Part shown: piece after piece, positions 11,986 to 22,676 of the stretch
Position numbering within the stretch: position 1 is the first letter of the stretch
How the letters are laid out: each line of letters begins with the position of its first letter
Origin: Copromyces sp. CBS 386.78
Taxonomy: Eukaryota > Ascomycota > Sordariomycetes > Sordariales > Sordariaceae
Length of the DNA stretch: 64,000 bases
NCBI GenBank assembly: GCA_030685235.1
Contig: MU839195.1
Location: 1-64,000 of the forward strand
Direction: 5' to 3'
Notes under the pieces: generated by a model
What the model was told of the DNA's origin: nothing
What the model saw: the letters and a program-made list of their open reading frames with translations, nothing else
Databases searched by the model: none
Made by a program: the position numbers and the translations under genes

Positions 11986-13511
11986 ATGAGAATCCCACCA
12001 CCCGAAATCCAAGCCCAATGGCCAGAAGCCAACTACGAAAATCCCCAACGGCGAGGACCAGCCATCCTCATCCTCGAACTCGTCATGCTTCCTCTGTCTC
12101 TCATGTTTGTCGCTCTCCGCCTTTGGGTGCGCGGTCGGCTAGTTGGCAAGACGGGGTGGGATGATTGGTTGATGATTGTGGCTTCGGTATGTCTCTTTTT
12201 TTTTCTTTTTTTTTCTTTTTTTTTTTCTTTTTTTTTTTCGCCGTTTTTTTGCTCTTCATCTTTTTCCTATTTCCTTTTTTTTTTTTGGTTTTTTTCTTTT
12301 CCCTTTCGTTTTTTTCTCTTTTTTTTTTCTTTTTACCTTTTTCTCTTTTTTTTCTTTTTTTTTTCTCTTAACTTTTCCTTTTTCTTTTCCCACCCATGGA
12401 TAGAACACTTCAAAAAACCCAAACCCCAACAACGCCATTCTTTTCTAATTGTTTCAAAATCCAGCTCTTCGGCACAGCCGTCTCCATCCTCGTAATCCTC
12501 GCCTCGACGCTCTACGGATGGGACAAGCACCTCTACGACCTTTCCCCAGTCCAGCTCTCCCAAGGCCGGCAAATCTCCATGTCCATCCAAGCCGTCTTCA
12601 TCTTCAGCTCCTCCCTGGCCAAGGTGTCCATCCTGACATCCTACCTGGCCCTCGCGCCCCTCGACAGCTGGTTCCGCCGGCTAACCAAATACGCCATCGC
12701 CTTCATCATCCTCGTGAGCGCCGGCTCTTTTGTCTTGCTGTTCACCCAATGCCACCCCCTCGCCTCCTACTGGGACGCAGCAGGTTTGCCGTCCTACGAC
12801 AGCCGTTGCATCCCCGAGGGCTTCCCCCTCATGACGCAGGCCATCCTGACGGTGGTGGCGGATTTTATCGTTTGGGCGCTGCCGCTGCCGACGTTTTACC
12901 GGGCGCGCATCCCCATGCATCAGCGCGTTATTCTTATCGGGCTGTTCAGCGCGGGCCTTTTTGTCGTGTTTGCGGCGTGCATCAGGACGTATTGGGTCCA
13001 TTATGTGGTGTGGGAGACGTGGGATCCGACGTGGGAAGGCATACACATTTGGGCGTGGACGGCGGTGGAGATCCATTTGGGCATCATGTGTGGGTGTGTG
13101 CCGTATTTTAAGAGCCTCTTTAACCGAAAGGCAAGCAAGAAGGGAAGTTCTGCGGCCAAGAGCTGGTCGGGCTCCAAGGGAGGAGGAGGAGGAGGAGGAG
13201 GAGTAAAGGGGGCAAGTAGGGTTGAGGTGGGCGTGAAAAAGTGTGTTAGTTTTACGAGTGAGAGGTCACAGGAGCCGCTGAGTCCGACGAGGGGTGCGGT
13301 GGTGGATGGTGTTGAGGAGATGGAGTTGCAGGAGAAGAGGATGAATGCGTTCACGACAAGGGATGTGGAGGATCAGAGGGGCGGATATGCGCAATATGGG
13401 CATGATGGGATATGGGGATTCGAGTTTGATGGCGCGAGGGGGATGCATGGTAAGAGTTTGTCGGGAGGAAGCACGTTTGGGAATAGGGTCGAGATTCGGC
13501 CGGGGCGGTGA
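11986..13511 (+). CDS. Fungal rhodopsin-like (PF20684-type) integral membrane protein
   Basis: The model is join(11986..12186, 12465..13511), 415 residues. The first exon starts MRIPPPEIQAQWPEANYENP, followed by the first membrane helix and the family signature GWDDWLMIVAS. The 278-base intron (GTATGT to AATCCAG) is almost pure T/C. Exon 2 holds the remaining helices: FGTAVSILVILASTLYGW, a SLAKVSILTSYLAL helix, FIILVSAGSFVLLFTQC, LMTQAILTVVADFIVWALPL and AVEIHLGIMCGCVPY, about seven in all. The WxxHxW-like IHIWAWTAVE motif is common in this family. The cytosolic tail (about 110 residues) has a Gly run and is otherwise unconserved. Family members occur in very large numbers in Pezizomycotina as putative GPCR-like or transport-associated proteins with no proven ligand. 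No retinal-binding Lys is evident. Confidence 0.85.
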
Positions 13512-13539
13512 TGATGGGTAGTATAATATTCGCATCAAT

Positions 13540-14187
13540 CTAATCCAAAAGCTTAGCCAGCTTGGGCAGTCCCTCCCCATCAACCCTCATCCCCACCCAC
13601 TCACTCATCATCTGTGCCCCAATGGCCTCGCTCTCATAAAACTTGATGCTCGGCTCATTCCACTTTAGAACATTCCACTCCAGCCTGCCGCCCTTCATGG
13701 CTTGGACCTCCTTGGCCAGCTCCACCAACAGTCCCTTTCCATAGCCCTTTTTGCGTTCGGATTGTTTCACATACAGATCCTCGAGGAAGATACCGGGGCG
13801 GGCCCGCCAGGTGGAGTAGTTGTAGAAGTAGAGGGCCATGCCGACTACTTGGTTGGACGTGGGCGACTCGAGGACCAGGCACCGGGCGGGCCTGGAAGGG
13901 GAGACGGGCTCGGTGATGGGGAGGCCGTCGGGGCCGGGGGAGGTGACGTCTGAAGAAGGGGCGAAGGCGATGGTGGCAGCCAACGTGTCTTCGGTAGCCT
14001 CGACGCAGTCCAGAGCGTGCTCGTAGTCGGCTAGTTCGCGGATGAGGGAGAGGATGGCGGGGACGTCTTTGTTTTTTTTTATCGAGGGTTAGTATGTACC
14101 TTGTGTATGTGATTGGGTATGTGATTTGGATGAAAAGGACGAACCCTCGCGCCTGGCATGGCGGATGACAGGAGTTGTGGAAGCCAT
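13540..14187 (-). CDS. GNAT-family N-acetyltransferase (diamine/thialysine acetyltransferase-like)
   Basis: The model is complement(13540..14066, 14145..14187), 189 residues. The 78-base intron begins with the less usual donor GTTCGT and has a TACTAAC branch site and an AACAAAG acceptor. Removing it joins MASTTPVIRHARRE to DVPAILSLIRELADYE in frame. The acetyl-CoA loop is visible as SERKKGYGKGLL (about residues 117-129), preceded by the GIFLEDLYV strand and followed by EWNVLKWNEPSIKFYES, a layout found in spermidine/spermine N1-acetyltransferase-like (SSAT2) enzymes. The likely reaction is acetyl transfer from acetyl-CoA to a small amine. The substrate is not determinable from sequence. It ends 28 bases from the convergent membrane-protein gene and is divergent from the phosphoesterase at 15353. 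Confidence 0.88.
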
Positions 14188-15352
14188 TGTGATTTGTTTT
14201 GGTTGGGCCGATGTGTGATGTTCAATCGGATCCGGACACGGGACGGTGATGACGGAAGACAGAAGGAAGCCGGACCGAGGCCGATGATGGTGACTCGAAT
14301 GGAAAATAAGTGGAACCGCTCTCCCGTCCGGGCTGTGACCTGGACGACAAGGAAGCCGCCGAACTCCACTCTGCGCCCTCCGGCGATCGGCGGCAATGAC
14401 AACCACGGGCGGGGATTTAGGTTTGGAGCTTGGTTTGGTGGGGTTTTCTTGGCGGTCCGTCTGGGCTTTGGAGTCTTGGAGTCCTTGGAGAATGGCTGGG
14501 TCCGTGTTGTGTCAGTGCGTCACTGCCCCTGGACTCTGGAAGCCCCTGGCGAACCCTGGAAAATTAGCCCCTGTGACCAAAACACCACCGGTACCTTAGG
14601 TAGATCCTTGTGTTTACATTCCCCTGATTTGGTCGGGTCAACTCCCGTCAACCTACGACTGGCTCACGTTTTATTGAGTTGGGCTTCATGATCCCGTGAT
14701 CAATGTTCATAGCAATGGAGCTGGAGGTAAAGAAACCCAAGGTGATGTTATCCCGGGATGTCTCCCATGACAACGCATCTCCACCAAACTAAACTCAGCC
14801 TCAGCCCACAGTCGGTACCTAGGTAGGTATCTCCCGTCTATCCCGTTGGTTACTATTGATTGACAGCATCACCACGTTGTCCATATTTTAGCAGAGACTC
14901 GTGGTAGCCGCTGGCAAACAATGACTCCTCAAGTGTTTCACTCTGGGTCGGGATCACGGCCTTGTACGAGGGCAAAAACGGGAACAAAGGAGGCCAAGTC
15001 ATTGGGTGTCTTGGTATTTGTTGAATAGACTCCAAAGATAACAGGGCCAACCGGAACAAACGGTTTCCATCACTTTCGTTATTCCCTTCACCGCACTGTC
15101 CACCGCCTTGTTGTATTATGCTTACATCCCACATCTCGTGTTTGGTGACATACGTAGGTAGTAGTATTTATGACGGGGACTATTCCCGCCAAGTTGACCT
15201 GACAGATGTCCTGATTTGTTTCTTGTTCCTGCATTTGCTTGCCCTTTTGTTGACACCGTCGTCATCTGACACCAAACAACAAACATCAACAACTTGCACC
15301 AAACACCAAACACCATCTGCTTCCACCTTTTCACCTTGACTCATAATATACA
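14188..15352. other. Divergent intergenic region
   Basis: This separates the GNAT gene (-) from the phosphoesterase gene (+). No gene-like open frame is supported on either strand. Near 15280-15330 there are ACACCAAACACCAAACACC runs typical of a fungal 5' untranslated leader. Confidence 0.45.
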
Positions 15353-17575
15353 ATGGGATCTCACGCACCTGTACCGCCCTCGGCCGAACCAACAGTGACC
15401 TATTCCTCTGGCCGTCTAGACATAGACTCTACAAACCCACCCGACTTCCGACTACTCCACTTCAATGACGTCTACCACCTGGACGCATCCTCAGCCGAAC
15501 CCGTCGGCGGCATCTCACGCTTCATGACCGCCGTCAACGAGTATCGCAACCATGAGCGCTACCAAGGGCCAGAGCTAGTAACGCTGTTCTCGGGCGATGT
15601 GTTCAATCCGAGTCTGGAGAGTTCGGTGACCAAAGGCAGCCACATGGTTCCGATTCTGAACAAGATTGGGACTCAGTGTGCTTGTGTTGGTGTATGTCTT
15701 TATTATTCCCCCCTTTTCCAGTAGTCCCTGTGTTTGTTTACCAAGGTAGCTAACATACCTACCGCTCAACAGAACCACGATCTCGACTTTGGCGTCCAAC
15801 AATTCCGCCACCTAACCTCCAAATGCGCCTTTCCCTGGCTTCTCGCCAACGTCCTCGACCCGGCCTTGGGGGACAACGTGCCCATCGGCAACGCCGGCCT
15901 GACCCACATGATCACCACTTCCAACGGGCTCAAGATTGGCCTTTTGGGACTGGGAGAGCGCGAATGGCTAGAAACCATCAACGCGCTACCCCCGAACTTG
16001 ATCTACCGCTCCGCAACCGACGTAGCCAAAGAGCTCGTCCCGCAGCTCCGCGCCCAAGGAGCCGACCTCATCGTCGCCCTGACGCACATGCGCGAACCGA
16101 ACGACCACAAGCTGGCGAGGCAGATGGCCCCGGGCGAGATCGACATCATCCTGGGCGGCCACGACCACTTTTATGCGCACAGCCTCATCAACGGCACGCA
16201 CGTGTTGCGGTCGGGGTCTGATTTCAAGAACCTGTCTTACCTGGAAGTCCGACGACGGCCTCGAGACCCGGCGGCGCAAGAAGGGCAGCCGCAGCCAAAG
16301 TGGGACGTGGACATCTGGCGACGAGACATGTACAGCAGCATCGCGTGCGACCCGGCGACCGACCAGCTGGTGGACAAGCTGACCTCCAAGCTGAAAAAGT
16401 CTCTGGAGAAACCCATCGGCTTCACGGCCTCGCCGCTCGACGCACGCTTCACCACGGTGCGGCTGCGCGAGAGCAACATTGGCAATTTCGTCACCGACAT
16501 CATGCGGCTGCACTACCACGCCGACATGGCCATCATGGCGGCCGGCACCATCCGCGGCGACCAGATCTACCCGCCTGGGCCGATCCGCGTCAAGGACGTG
16601 ACGGACTGTTTCCCGTTTGAAGACCCCGTGGTGGTGATCAAAGTGAAGGGTTCCGCCGTCTGGCAGGCGCTCGAGAACGGGGTGTCGCTGTACCCGGCCT
16701 TGGAGGGGCGGTTTCCGCAGGTTTCCAACATCAGGTTTACTTTCGACCCGCAGCGGCCGCGGGGGAAGAGGGTGACTAGCGTGGACGTGGGCGTGGGCGA
16801 GGACGACGGGGGGGGGCCGATCGACTTGGACAGGGTATACACGCTGGCGACGAGGGGATACATGGCGCGCGGCAAAGACGGGTATTCGTCCCTGCTGATC
16901 CGATCCGAGGGGGGCGAGTGCGAGGAGGTTGTTTCGGAAGAGAACGGCATTCTGATTTCCATGTTGCTGCGACAGTACTTTATGGCGCTCAAGGCGCTGG
17001 ATAGATGGGCCTTTTGGGGCGCCGAGGAGGATCGCCATTGGGGGAGTGTGGTCAAGGGGGTTGATGAGAGGCGGGAACAGCGACCTTCCACCACTTGCAA
17101 GAAGTCTCTGACATCAACAACACCAACACTCGAACCCAACAAAACAAGGTGCGTCATCGACGACGCCGAAGCCAACAGAGACGAACAAGTCGATCCGACA
17201 CCACAACAAGGCCAGGACGGCCTCGGCTCATCATCCAAACCCCTGTCGAACTGGACGTTTTGGACACCGGCTAAACTGCGCGAAAGACGATCGACGGTTA
17301 AGCCTCTCAAAGAAGTCGGCGAGACCAGTGCGTCTGGGTCCAGCGACAGCGAGAGCAGCGGGGGAAGCAGACCTGGTTCGAGGGTTGAACATGTACGACA
17401 GATTGATCGCGAGCTGAGCATCATGAGACGCGTCGCCAGGAAGTGGTGCAGGCTGGCGGGCGTGCAGAGCAAGGCTTGTGATTGTTTGGACGAGGGCGAG
17501 TTTGATGTGCCGTGGACCAAGGCGGTGGCGCCGAGGGTGGAGGGGAGGATTGTGGCGGTTGGGGTTGGGGCGTGA
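15353..17575 (+). CDS. 5'-nucleotidase-family metallophosphoesterase (UshA-like)
   Basis: The model is join(15353..15691, 15773..17575), 713 residues. The 81-base intron (GTATGT, GCTAAC, CAACAG) falls inside the catalytic motif, and splicing restores GNHDLDFG. Metal-site motifs are in order: HFNDVYH (residue 36), FSGDVF (79), GNHDLDFG (113), ALTHMREPND (about 220) and LGGHDHFYA (about 238). The second half matches the 5_nucleotid_C substrate domain: ESNIGNFVTDIMR, ADMAIMAAGTIRGD and DCFPFEDPVVVIKV. The last ~150 residues are a fungus-specific tail ending with RVARKWCRLAGVQ. The expected reaction is metal-dependent hydrolysis of nucleotide or sugar phosphates. No signal peptide is evident, so it is probably intracellular, unlike bacterial UshA. 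Fungal relatives are sometimes called mannosylglucosyl-3-phosphoglycerate phosphatase; the substrate is unknown. Confidence 0.88.
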
Positions 17576-17717
17576 TGTATGAGGTGATGCTATATATACC
17601 CAATGATCATACCGTTCTTGATCAAAGTGCTTGTGACTGTGATTGTGTGCTCGGGTATCATTTTTCTACAAGTTGAGCTGCTGCCTTTGTTTCCATCCAT
17701 CCATCTATCCGTCGTAA

Positions 17718-18851
17718 TCACTGCTTCTTCCCCTTTTTGGATTTCCTGGCATCGATCTCTCTCACCGGCGCGCCCTCGAAAAACTCGAGCAGATCCGCCG
17801 CCGGCGCCTGGGGCGGCTCATACTTTTTCATTCCCCATTCAATCGCCCACCCCTTCCCATCCTTCTTCCTCTCCATGACCGCCGTCATCCTCCACACCTG
17901 TTCCAACGTCCTCCTCCACAGTCTCGGCGTATACCGATGGCAGTTAATCGCCTTTTGCTCGCCGAATGGGAGATGATCCTCGACCTGCCCGCTCAACAAC
18001 ATGTTCCTCCTACTCTTCTGCCTGTCCACCTTCCAAATCGGCTGTGTCGCATATCTCCTCCAGTCCCAATCCAGCACCCCCGCTGTTCCCTCCTCTTCTG
18101 ACATGATATGCTCTTTCACTGTTGTTCCCGCGCTTCTTCTTCGTCTACTAGGAACCTCCCACTCCTCCTTCTTGTTTACCAAATCCCTCAACAACTCCCA
18201 CTCCTCCCTCGGCACCGGCGGCAACACCTTTTCGGCAACCTGCTTATACTTGATCTTCAGCTTGGTCCGCCTAACCTTGTCATTCAGCTCCCTCCCCCAG
18301 ATATTCTCCTTGGGCACCGCCCGCTCGGGCGTAAGCTGGAGATTGGTAATCTGCGTCCTCGGCTGGTTGATCACGGGCGGCGCGTCCCCGACCTGCGACC
18401 GCACAAAGGCCTTGAGTTTGTCCGTGTCCCAGTTATCCAGCCAGTCGGGTTTCCTCCTGCCCTCCTTGGCGATGTTGCGGGCTTTGGAAATGTACTTCTC
18501 GAGCTCGGCGTCGCTGGTGGGCGTGTCGGGCTGTAAAAGGTCGGTGAGCAGCTGGCGGCGCTTGGCGCCTGTGCGGCCGAATGCCAACAGCAAGACGCGG
18601 CGCATGCGCGGGAGGTCGCCGGCGTTGGCGGCGCGGAGGTAGCGCAGGTCATGGTGGGCGCGTTTGAGGCGCGAGGCGGTTTGGGCAGACTGCGAGGCCG
18701 AGGGGTCGGACCGGTGAGAGCGGAAGCGCGTGGTGATGCGCTCGTCGAAGAAGGGGCGGATGAGGACCGGGAGGTAGGAGGATTCGCGGAGGAGGTGGCG
18801 GTAGAGGTGGAGGGTTGTGGTGGTGGTTGTGGTTGGCGGTGGGCGGGACAT
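17718..18851 (-). CDS. LYR-motif protein with Cup1-like N-terminal domain
   Basis: A single exon of 377 residues, starting at MSRPPP (18851); upstream in-frame codons have no family resemblance. After a Thr run, the LYR tripeptide (residues 16-18, LHLYRHLLRESSYLP) opens a short helical LYR/complex-1 domain with the usual FFDERITTRFR. A basic region follows (GAKRRQLLTDLLQP), then a region rich in Arg/Lys and Trp (RRYATQPIWKVDRQKSRR) and a C-terminus KSKKGKKQ. LYR proteins act in mitochondria, binding acyl-carrier protein and serving complex I/II, Fe-S or mitoribosome assembly. The specific partner of this fungal Cup1-like subfamily is not known to me. It is divergent from mbp1. Confidence 0.75.
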   Translation of the reverse strand: MSRPPPTTTTTTTLHLYRHLLRESSYLPVLIRPFFDERITTRFRSHRSDPSASQSAQTASRLKRAHHDLRYLRAANAGDLPRMRRVLLLAFGRTGAKRRQLLTDLLQPDTPTSDAELEKYISKARNIAKEGRRKPDWLDNWDTDKLKAFVRSQVGDAPPVINQPRTQITNLQLTPERAVPKENIWGRELNDKVRRTKLKIKYKQVAEKVLPPVPREEWELLRDLVNKKEEWEVPSRRRRSAGTTVKEHIMSEEEGTAGVLDWDWRRYATQPIWKVDRQKSRRNMLLSGQVEDHLPFGEQKAINCHRYTPRLWRRTLEQVWRMTAVMERKKDGKGWAIEWGMKKYEPPQAPAADLLEFFEGAPVREIDARKSKKGKKQ

Positions 18852-20015
18852 TATATTTCGTAGTTTGTGGTGTATGATTTGCGATTCGTGGTTTGTGGTT
18901 TCGAGAGCGGAGAGAATTAGGCAATTGGAAGCGGAATCGTAGTGTAAGGTGCAAGTTGTCGATAACTGCAAAGTTCATTGACAAGAAAAGGTCCGATAAG
19001 CAACTAAAATCCTTATCTTTGCGGGACACAATGACGACGGGTGCTTCCCGTTTGTGGCGGTCGCTAAATGGTTTTATTACATACACGCACGTGTATCTTA
19101 CACCTTTCATATATTAGCGAGTAGGCTTGCTGGTTCCTGTGAAATATGACACGCTAATCAACGAGGGAGGCCATATTAGGGAAATATTTATCAGCAAAAG
19201 CAAGATGACATGATACATGATAGGAGATTATTCAATTCATAAGGTAATCACTCTTACGTTGTTGACTTGGCATAGGCTCATGTTTTACCCGGTTTGTATT
19301 GTATTGACGTGTAATATAAGAGGAACCCGTGACCAGGCGCTGAATCTATCACGTATCGCCCGACGCACAGGCAATTTCGCGCAACAACACGAAACCAACA
19401 CGTTCGACCTTTAATTGAAATCGCGAACAAGGAAACAACGTCGTCATTCATCTTTGCGACGCCGTGCTACTACTTATTTAACCCCCAGTTCCTACCTTAC
19501 CAATTGTCGACGACCGCATCCCCCATATGCCCCTGCCGAACTCAGTCCATACCTCTACGGTATTCTCCCGATTGCGCCTTCCTCGCCGACCCCTTCCCTC
19601 TAGGTACCCAAGCACTCTGGACGGCAGGAGGGACTCGCGACAGCAATTTCGGTCCAGTACTGTACCTTAGCTCTAGGTCATTCTACATACCAACGCCAGT
19701 CACCAACGGGCTCTCGCTACCTAGGTAGAGGTAGCCACGCCACGCCCCAACTCCAGTCTGCTCGCCGCTTCTCTTTTCGACGACTTGTTGTGGTCCAATC
19801 TCCTCGCTCCATACCCGCCTACAAAAGACGTCCCGTTGTGCTCCCCCGCTTCTCGACCACCCAAGTTGTCAGTACCTCTAACGGCTGTACCACACAACAC
19901 TGCAGCACACACCGACGCAAACCAACAGCTCTACCAAACACCACTTGTCCAGCAGTGATAGACGCATTCTTTACCATCACCGCACATCAGCCACGACGAC
20001 CATCATACAGTCAAT
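18852..20015. other. Divergent promoter between the LYR gene and mbp1
   Basis: 1.16 kb without a credible gene. The last ~300 bases are pyrimidine-rich and probably form a long 5' leader of mbp1. A CACGTG palindrome lies at about 19089. I found no ACGCGT MCB element, the expected autoregulatory site of MBF. Confidence 0.45.
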
Positions 20016-22622
20016 ATGCCTCCACCACAACTGGCCGGCGCCTCGCAACAGTCGCAACCTTCTTCTCAACAGTCCTTCTCCATGAGCCAATCCTCCCAGT
20101 CGGTCTACAGACAGTACACGGATCCGCCCAACCGGCTACACAACGACCATGCCGTGCCTACCATCTACTCGGTGAGTTTTCTCTTCTTCCTTGCTTCAGA
20201 GTGCCCCGACTAACACGTACAGGCCACTTACTCAGGAGTCGGCGTCTATGAAATGGAGGTCAACAATGTCGCCGTCATGCGCCGACAGAAAGACGGCTGG
20301 GTCAATGCCACACAGATCCTCAAGGTCGCAAACATCGACAAGGGACGACGCACCAAGATCCTCGAAAAGGAAATCCAGATTGGCGAACATGAAAAGGTCC
20401 AGGGCGGTTACGGCAAATACCAGGGAACTTGGATCCCCTTCGAACGCGGCCTCCAGGTCTGCCGCCAGTACGGCGTTGAGGAGCTGCTGTCCAAACTCCT
20501 GACACACAACAGGGGCCAGGAAGGCGAGGCAGGAAACGTGGATACCCCCACCAAGGAACAGGCCATGGCCGCACAGAGGAAGCGCATGTACAACGCCAGC
20601 TCACAAGAGAACCGCGCCATCGGCTCCACCGGCACCTTCTTCAAGAACATCTCGGCCACGGCCTCGACCGCAGTGGCTGCCATAACCAAGGCTCGCTTCG
20701 ATTCCCCTGCGCCTAGAAATCGCACCGGTCCCAGCCGCGCTCCCAGCTTCAACCGCCAGTCCTCGATGCAGGACGGCGCTGATTTCCCCAACTCCCAGCA
20801 AAGCCTTGTTTTGACCGAATACGCAACCCAGACACAGAACGCCGACTCGGGCTTTGGCTCTCAAAATACGCAACCCATGACTGGTGACGGTCTTGAACAA
20901 CCCCCTAGGAAGCGGCAAAGAGTTCTCACCCCCGCTGGGAGCTTTAGCGGCCAAACCCCGGGTTACCTGCCTCTCGATTCCTACAATGCTGGAAATGTTG
21001 CTAACGGAGACGCTGCCTCTCCCACCGAGCCCAACAATTCCTTCATCTACGAACAACAGGCTACTACTGCCAATGATGGCGAGGCCTCGTTTGCCCGTGG
21101 TCCGCTGCGGCCGTTGCCCTATGACAATAGCGCCGACGCGGAAGCCAAGCGCAACATGCTGATGGGCCTCTTTATGGATGGCAATGGCCCCGACGAGGCC
21201 ATACAGGCTGCACTTTGCAATGTGCCTCCCCAGGAGCTGGACTCCCCCATCGACGCCCAGAGTCACACGGCCCTTCATTGGGCCGCTACGCTTTCGCGGA
21301 TGCCGCTTCTGCGAGCACTCATCAACGCAGGAGCAAACCCGCGGCGCGTCAATGCCTGTGGAGAGACTGCCCTCATGCGCGCCTGCACCGTCACCAACTC
21401 GATGGAGAACAACACTTTCCCCGAGCTTCTCGATCTCCTTGGCTGCACTCTCGACGTGACAGACGACAAGGGCCGCACCGTTCTGCATCACATTGCCGTC
21501 ACTAGCGCGGTCAAAGGCCGCCATTATGCCAGTCGATACTACCTTGAGAGCCTTCTGGAATGGGTGGTCCGCCAAGGCAGTGCTCCAAATAGCCAGGAGA
21601 ACGGCGTCGGCGATAGGAAAGGACGTCGAATGGGCATTGGCCGGTTCATGAGCGAGATCGTCAATGCTCAGGATAACAGTGGCGATACAGCGCTCAACGT
21701 TGCTGCACGCGTCGGGAACCGCAGCATCATTTCCCAGCTCCTGGAAGTGGGCGCTGATCCGACAATCCCTAACCGAGCCAACCTGAAACCGCTGGATTTT
21801 GGAATTGGTATTGCCGACGCCGAAACCAACGGTGATCAAGCTGAAGAGAAAAACAGTGCCGCGGCTGGCAGTGGTCATAAGAGCCGCGAGACCAGTGACG
21901 AGCTCGTCAACTGTAAGTTTCCTTCTCTTTAAGCCATGCACCTTCTTTCGTTTTCTTTTCTATCAGCCATGCACCTTGCTAACACAAAGCTAGCCATCAC
22001 TCACCTCATCGGCGAATCCACTTCCATCTTTCAAAATGAGCTCAAGAAGAAGCAAGAGTCGATCGACACCCTCCACTCCCAACTCCGCATCACTTCCTCG
22101 CAAGTCGGCGACGCCCGCCGCACCCTCGAGTCCCTGCAGGAAAAGCTCAAAGCCCAGCAACTGGCCAAGCAAAAGATTGTCAATTTCAACCGAGCATCTG
22201 AGGAAGAAGAGCAGATCCTCATCGAACTCGAACAGCGTCACGGCCGGCTGGACGTTGCTTCCGCCAACGCTTGGGAGATGGAACTCGAGTCGGCGTTGGA
22301 AATCGTCAAGACGCAGTCACCCAAAGCATTGGACCCAGCCAGCCGCCCTAGTCTGCCGAGTGCCGCTGTGCTCAAGGCCAGAATCGAGGCTCTACGGGCC
22401 AGGTCCAGCAAAACGCGACAGGCGGTGGCGGCGTTGCAGGCACAAAGCAAGGAAAAAGAACTCAAGTACCGACGACTGGTAAGCCTTTGCACCAGAAGGC
22501 CCGAGATCGAAGTCGAGGCCCTGCTGGATACGCTGACGAGGGCGGTTGAAAGTGAAAAGCCCGAGTTGGAGATTGCAAGGGTGAGGAGGTTCTTGGGTGG
22601 CGTGGAGGGCGTCGTGCATTAG
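20016..22622 (+). CDS. mbp1: APSES transcription factor with ankyrin repeats (MBF subunit, Mbp1/Res-type)
   Basis: The model is join(20016..20171, 20223..21912, 21994..22622), 824 residues. Introns are 51 and 81 bases (GTGAGT/TACAG; GTAAGT/GCTAG); both joins keep frame and the first produces IYSATYSGVGVYEMEV. Residues about 50-150 form the APSES/KilA-N winged-helix domain (RRQKDGWVNATQILKVANI, RRTKILEKEI, YQGTWIPFERG). Residues about 395-575 contain ankyrin repeats (SHTALHWAATLSRMPLLRAL; GETALMRAC; GRTVLHHIAV; GDTALNVAARVGN). A coiled coil follows (ELKKKQESIDTLHSQL) and the protein ends RVRRFLGGVEGVVH. This layout is that of Mbp1/Res1/Res2, which bind ACGCGT with Swi6-type partners to drive G1/S genes in the nucleus. 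Whether it is Mbp1 or Res2 sensu stricto needs a tree. The next gene begins in the same frame right after the TAG. Confidence 0.92.
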
Positions 22623-22676
22623 AAGCGCCAGGGCCACTACAGGGATTGGAAGTGTGATCAGGACGATTCGCACCAT

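Noticed and set aside
12165..12403. Phe-rich open frames in three overlapping readings
   Set aside because: They are translations of the T/C intron of the rhodopsin-like gene.
15986..17038. 350-codon open frame opposite the phosphoesterase gene
   Set aside because: Antisense shadow of a GC-rich coding region; the plus strand carries all catalytic motifs and a well-placed intron.
16567..17520. 317-codon minus-strand frame
   Set aside because: Ser/Leu-rich shadow of the phosphoesterase gene.
20601..21941. 446-codon open frame opposite mbp1
   Set aside because: Antisense shadow; no family motifs, whereas the plus strand has APSES and ankyrin domains.
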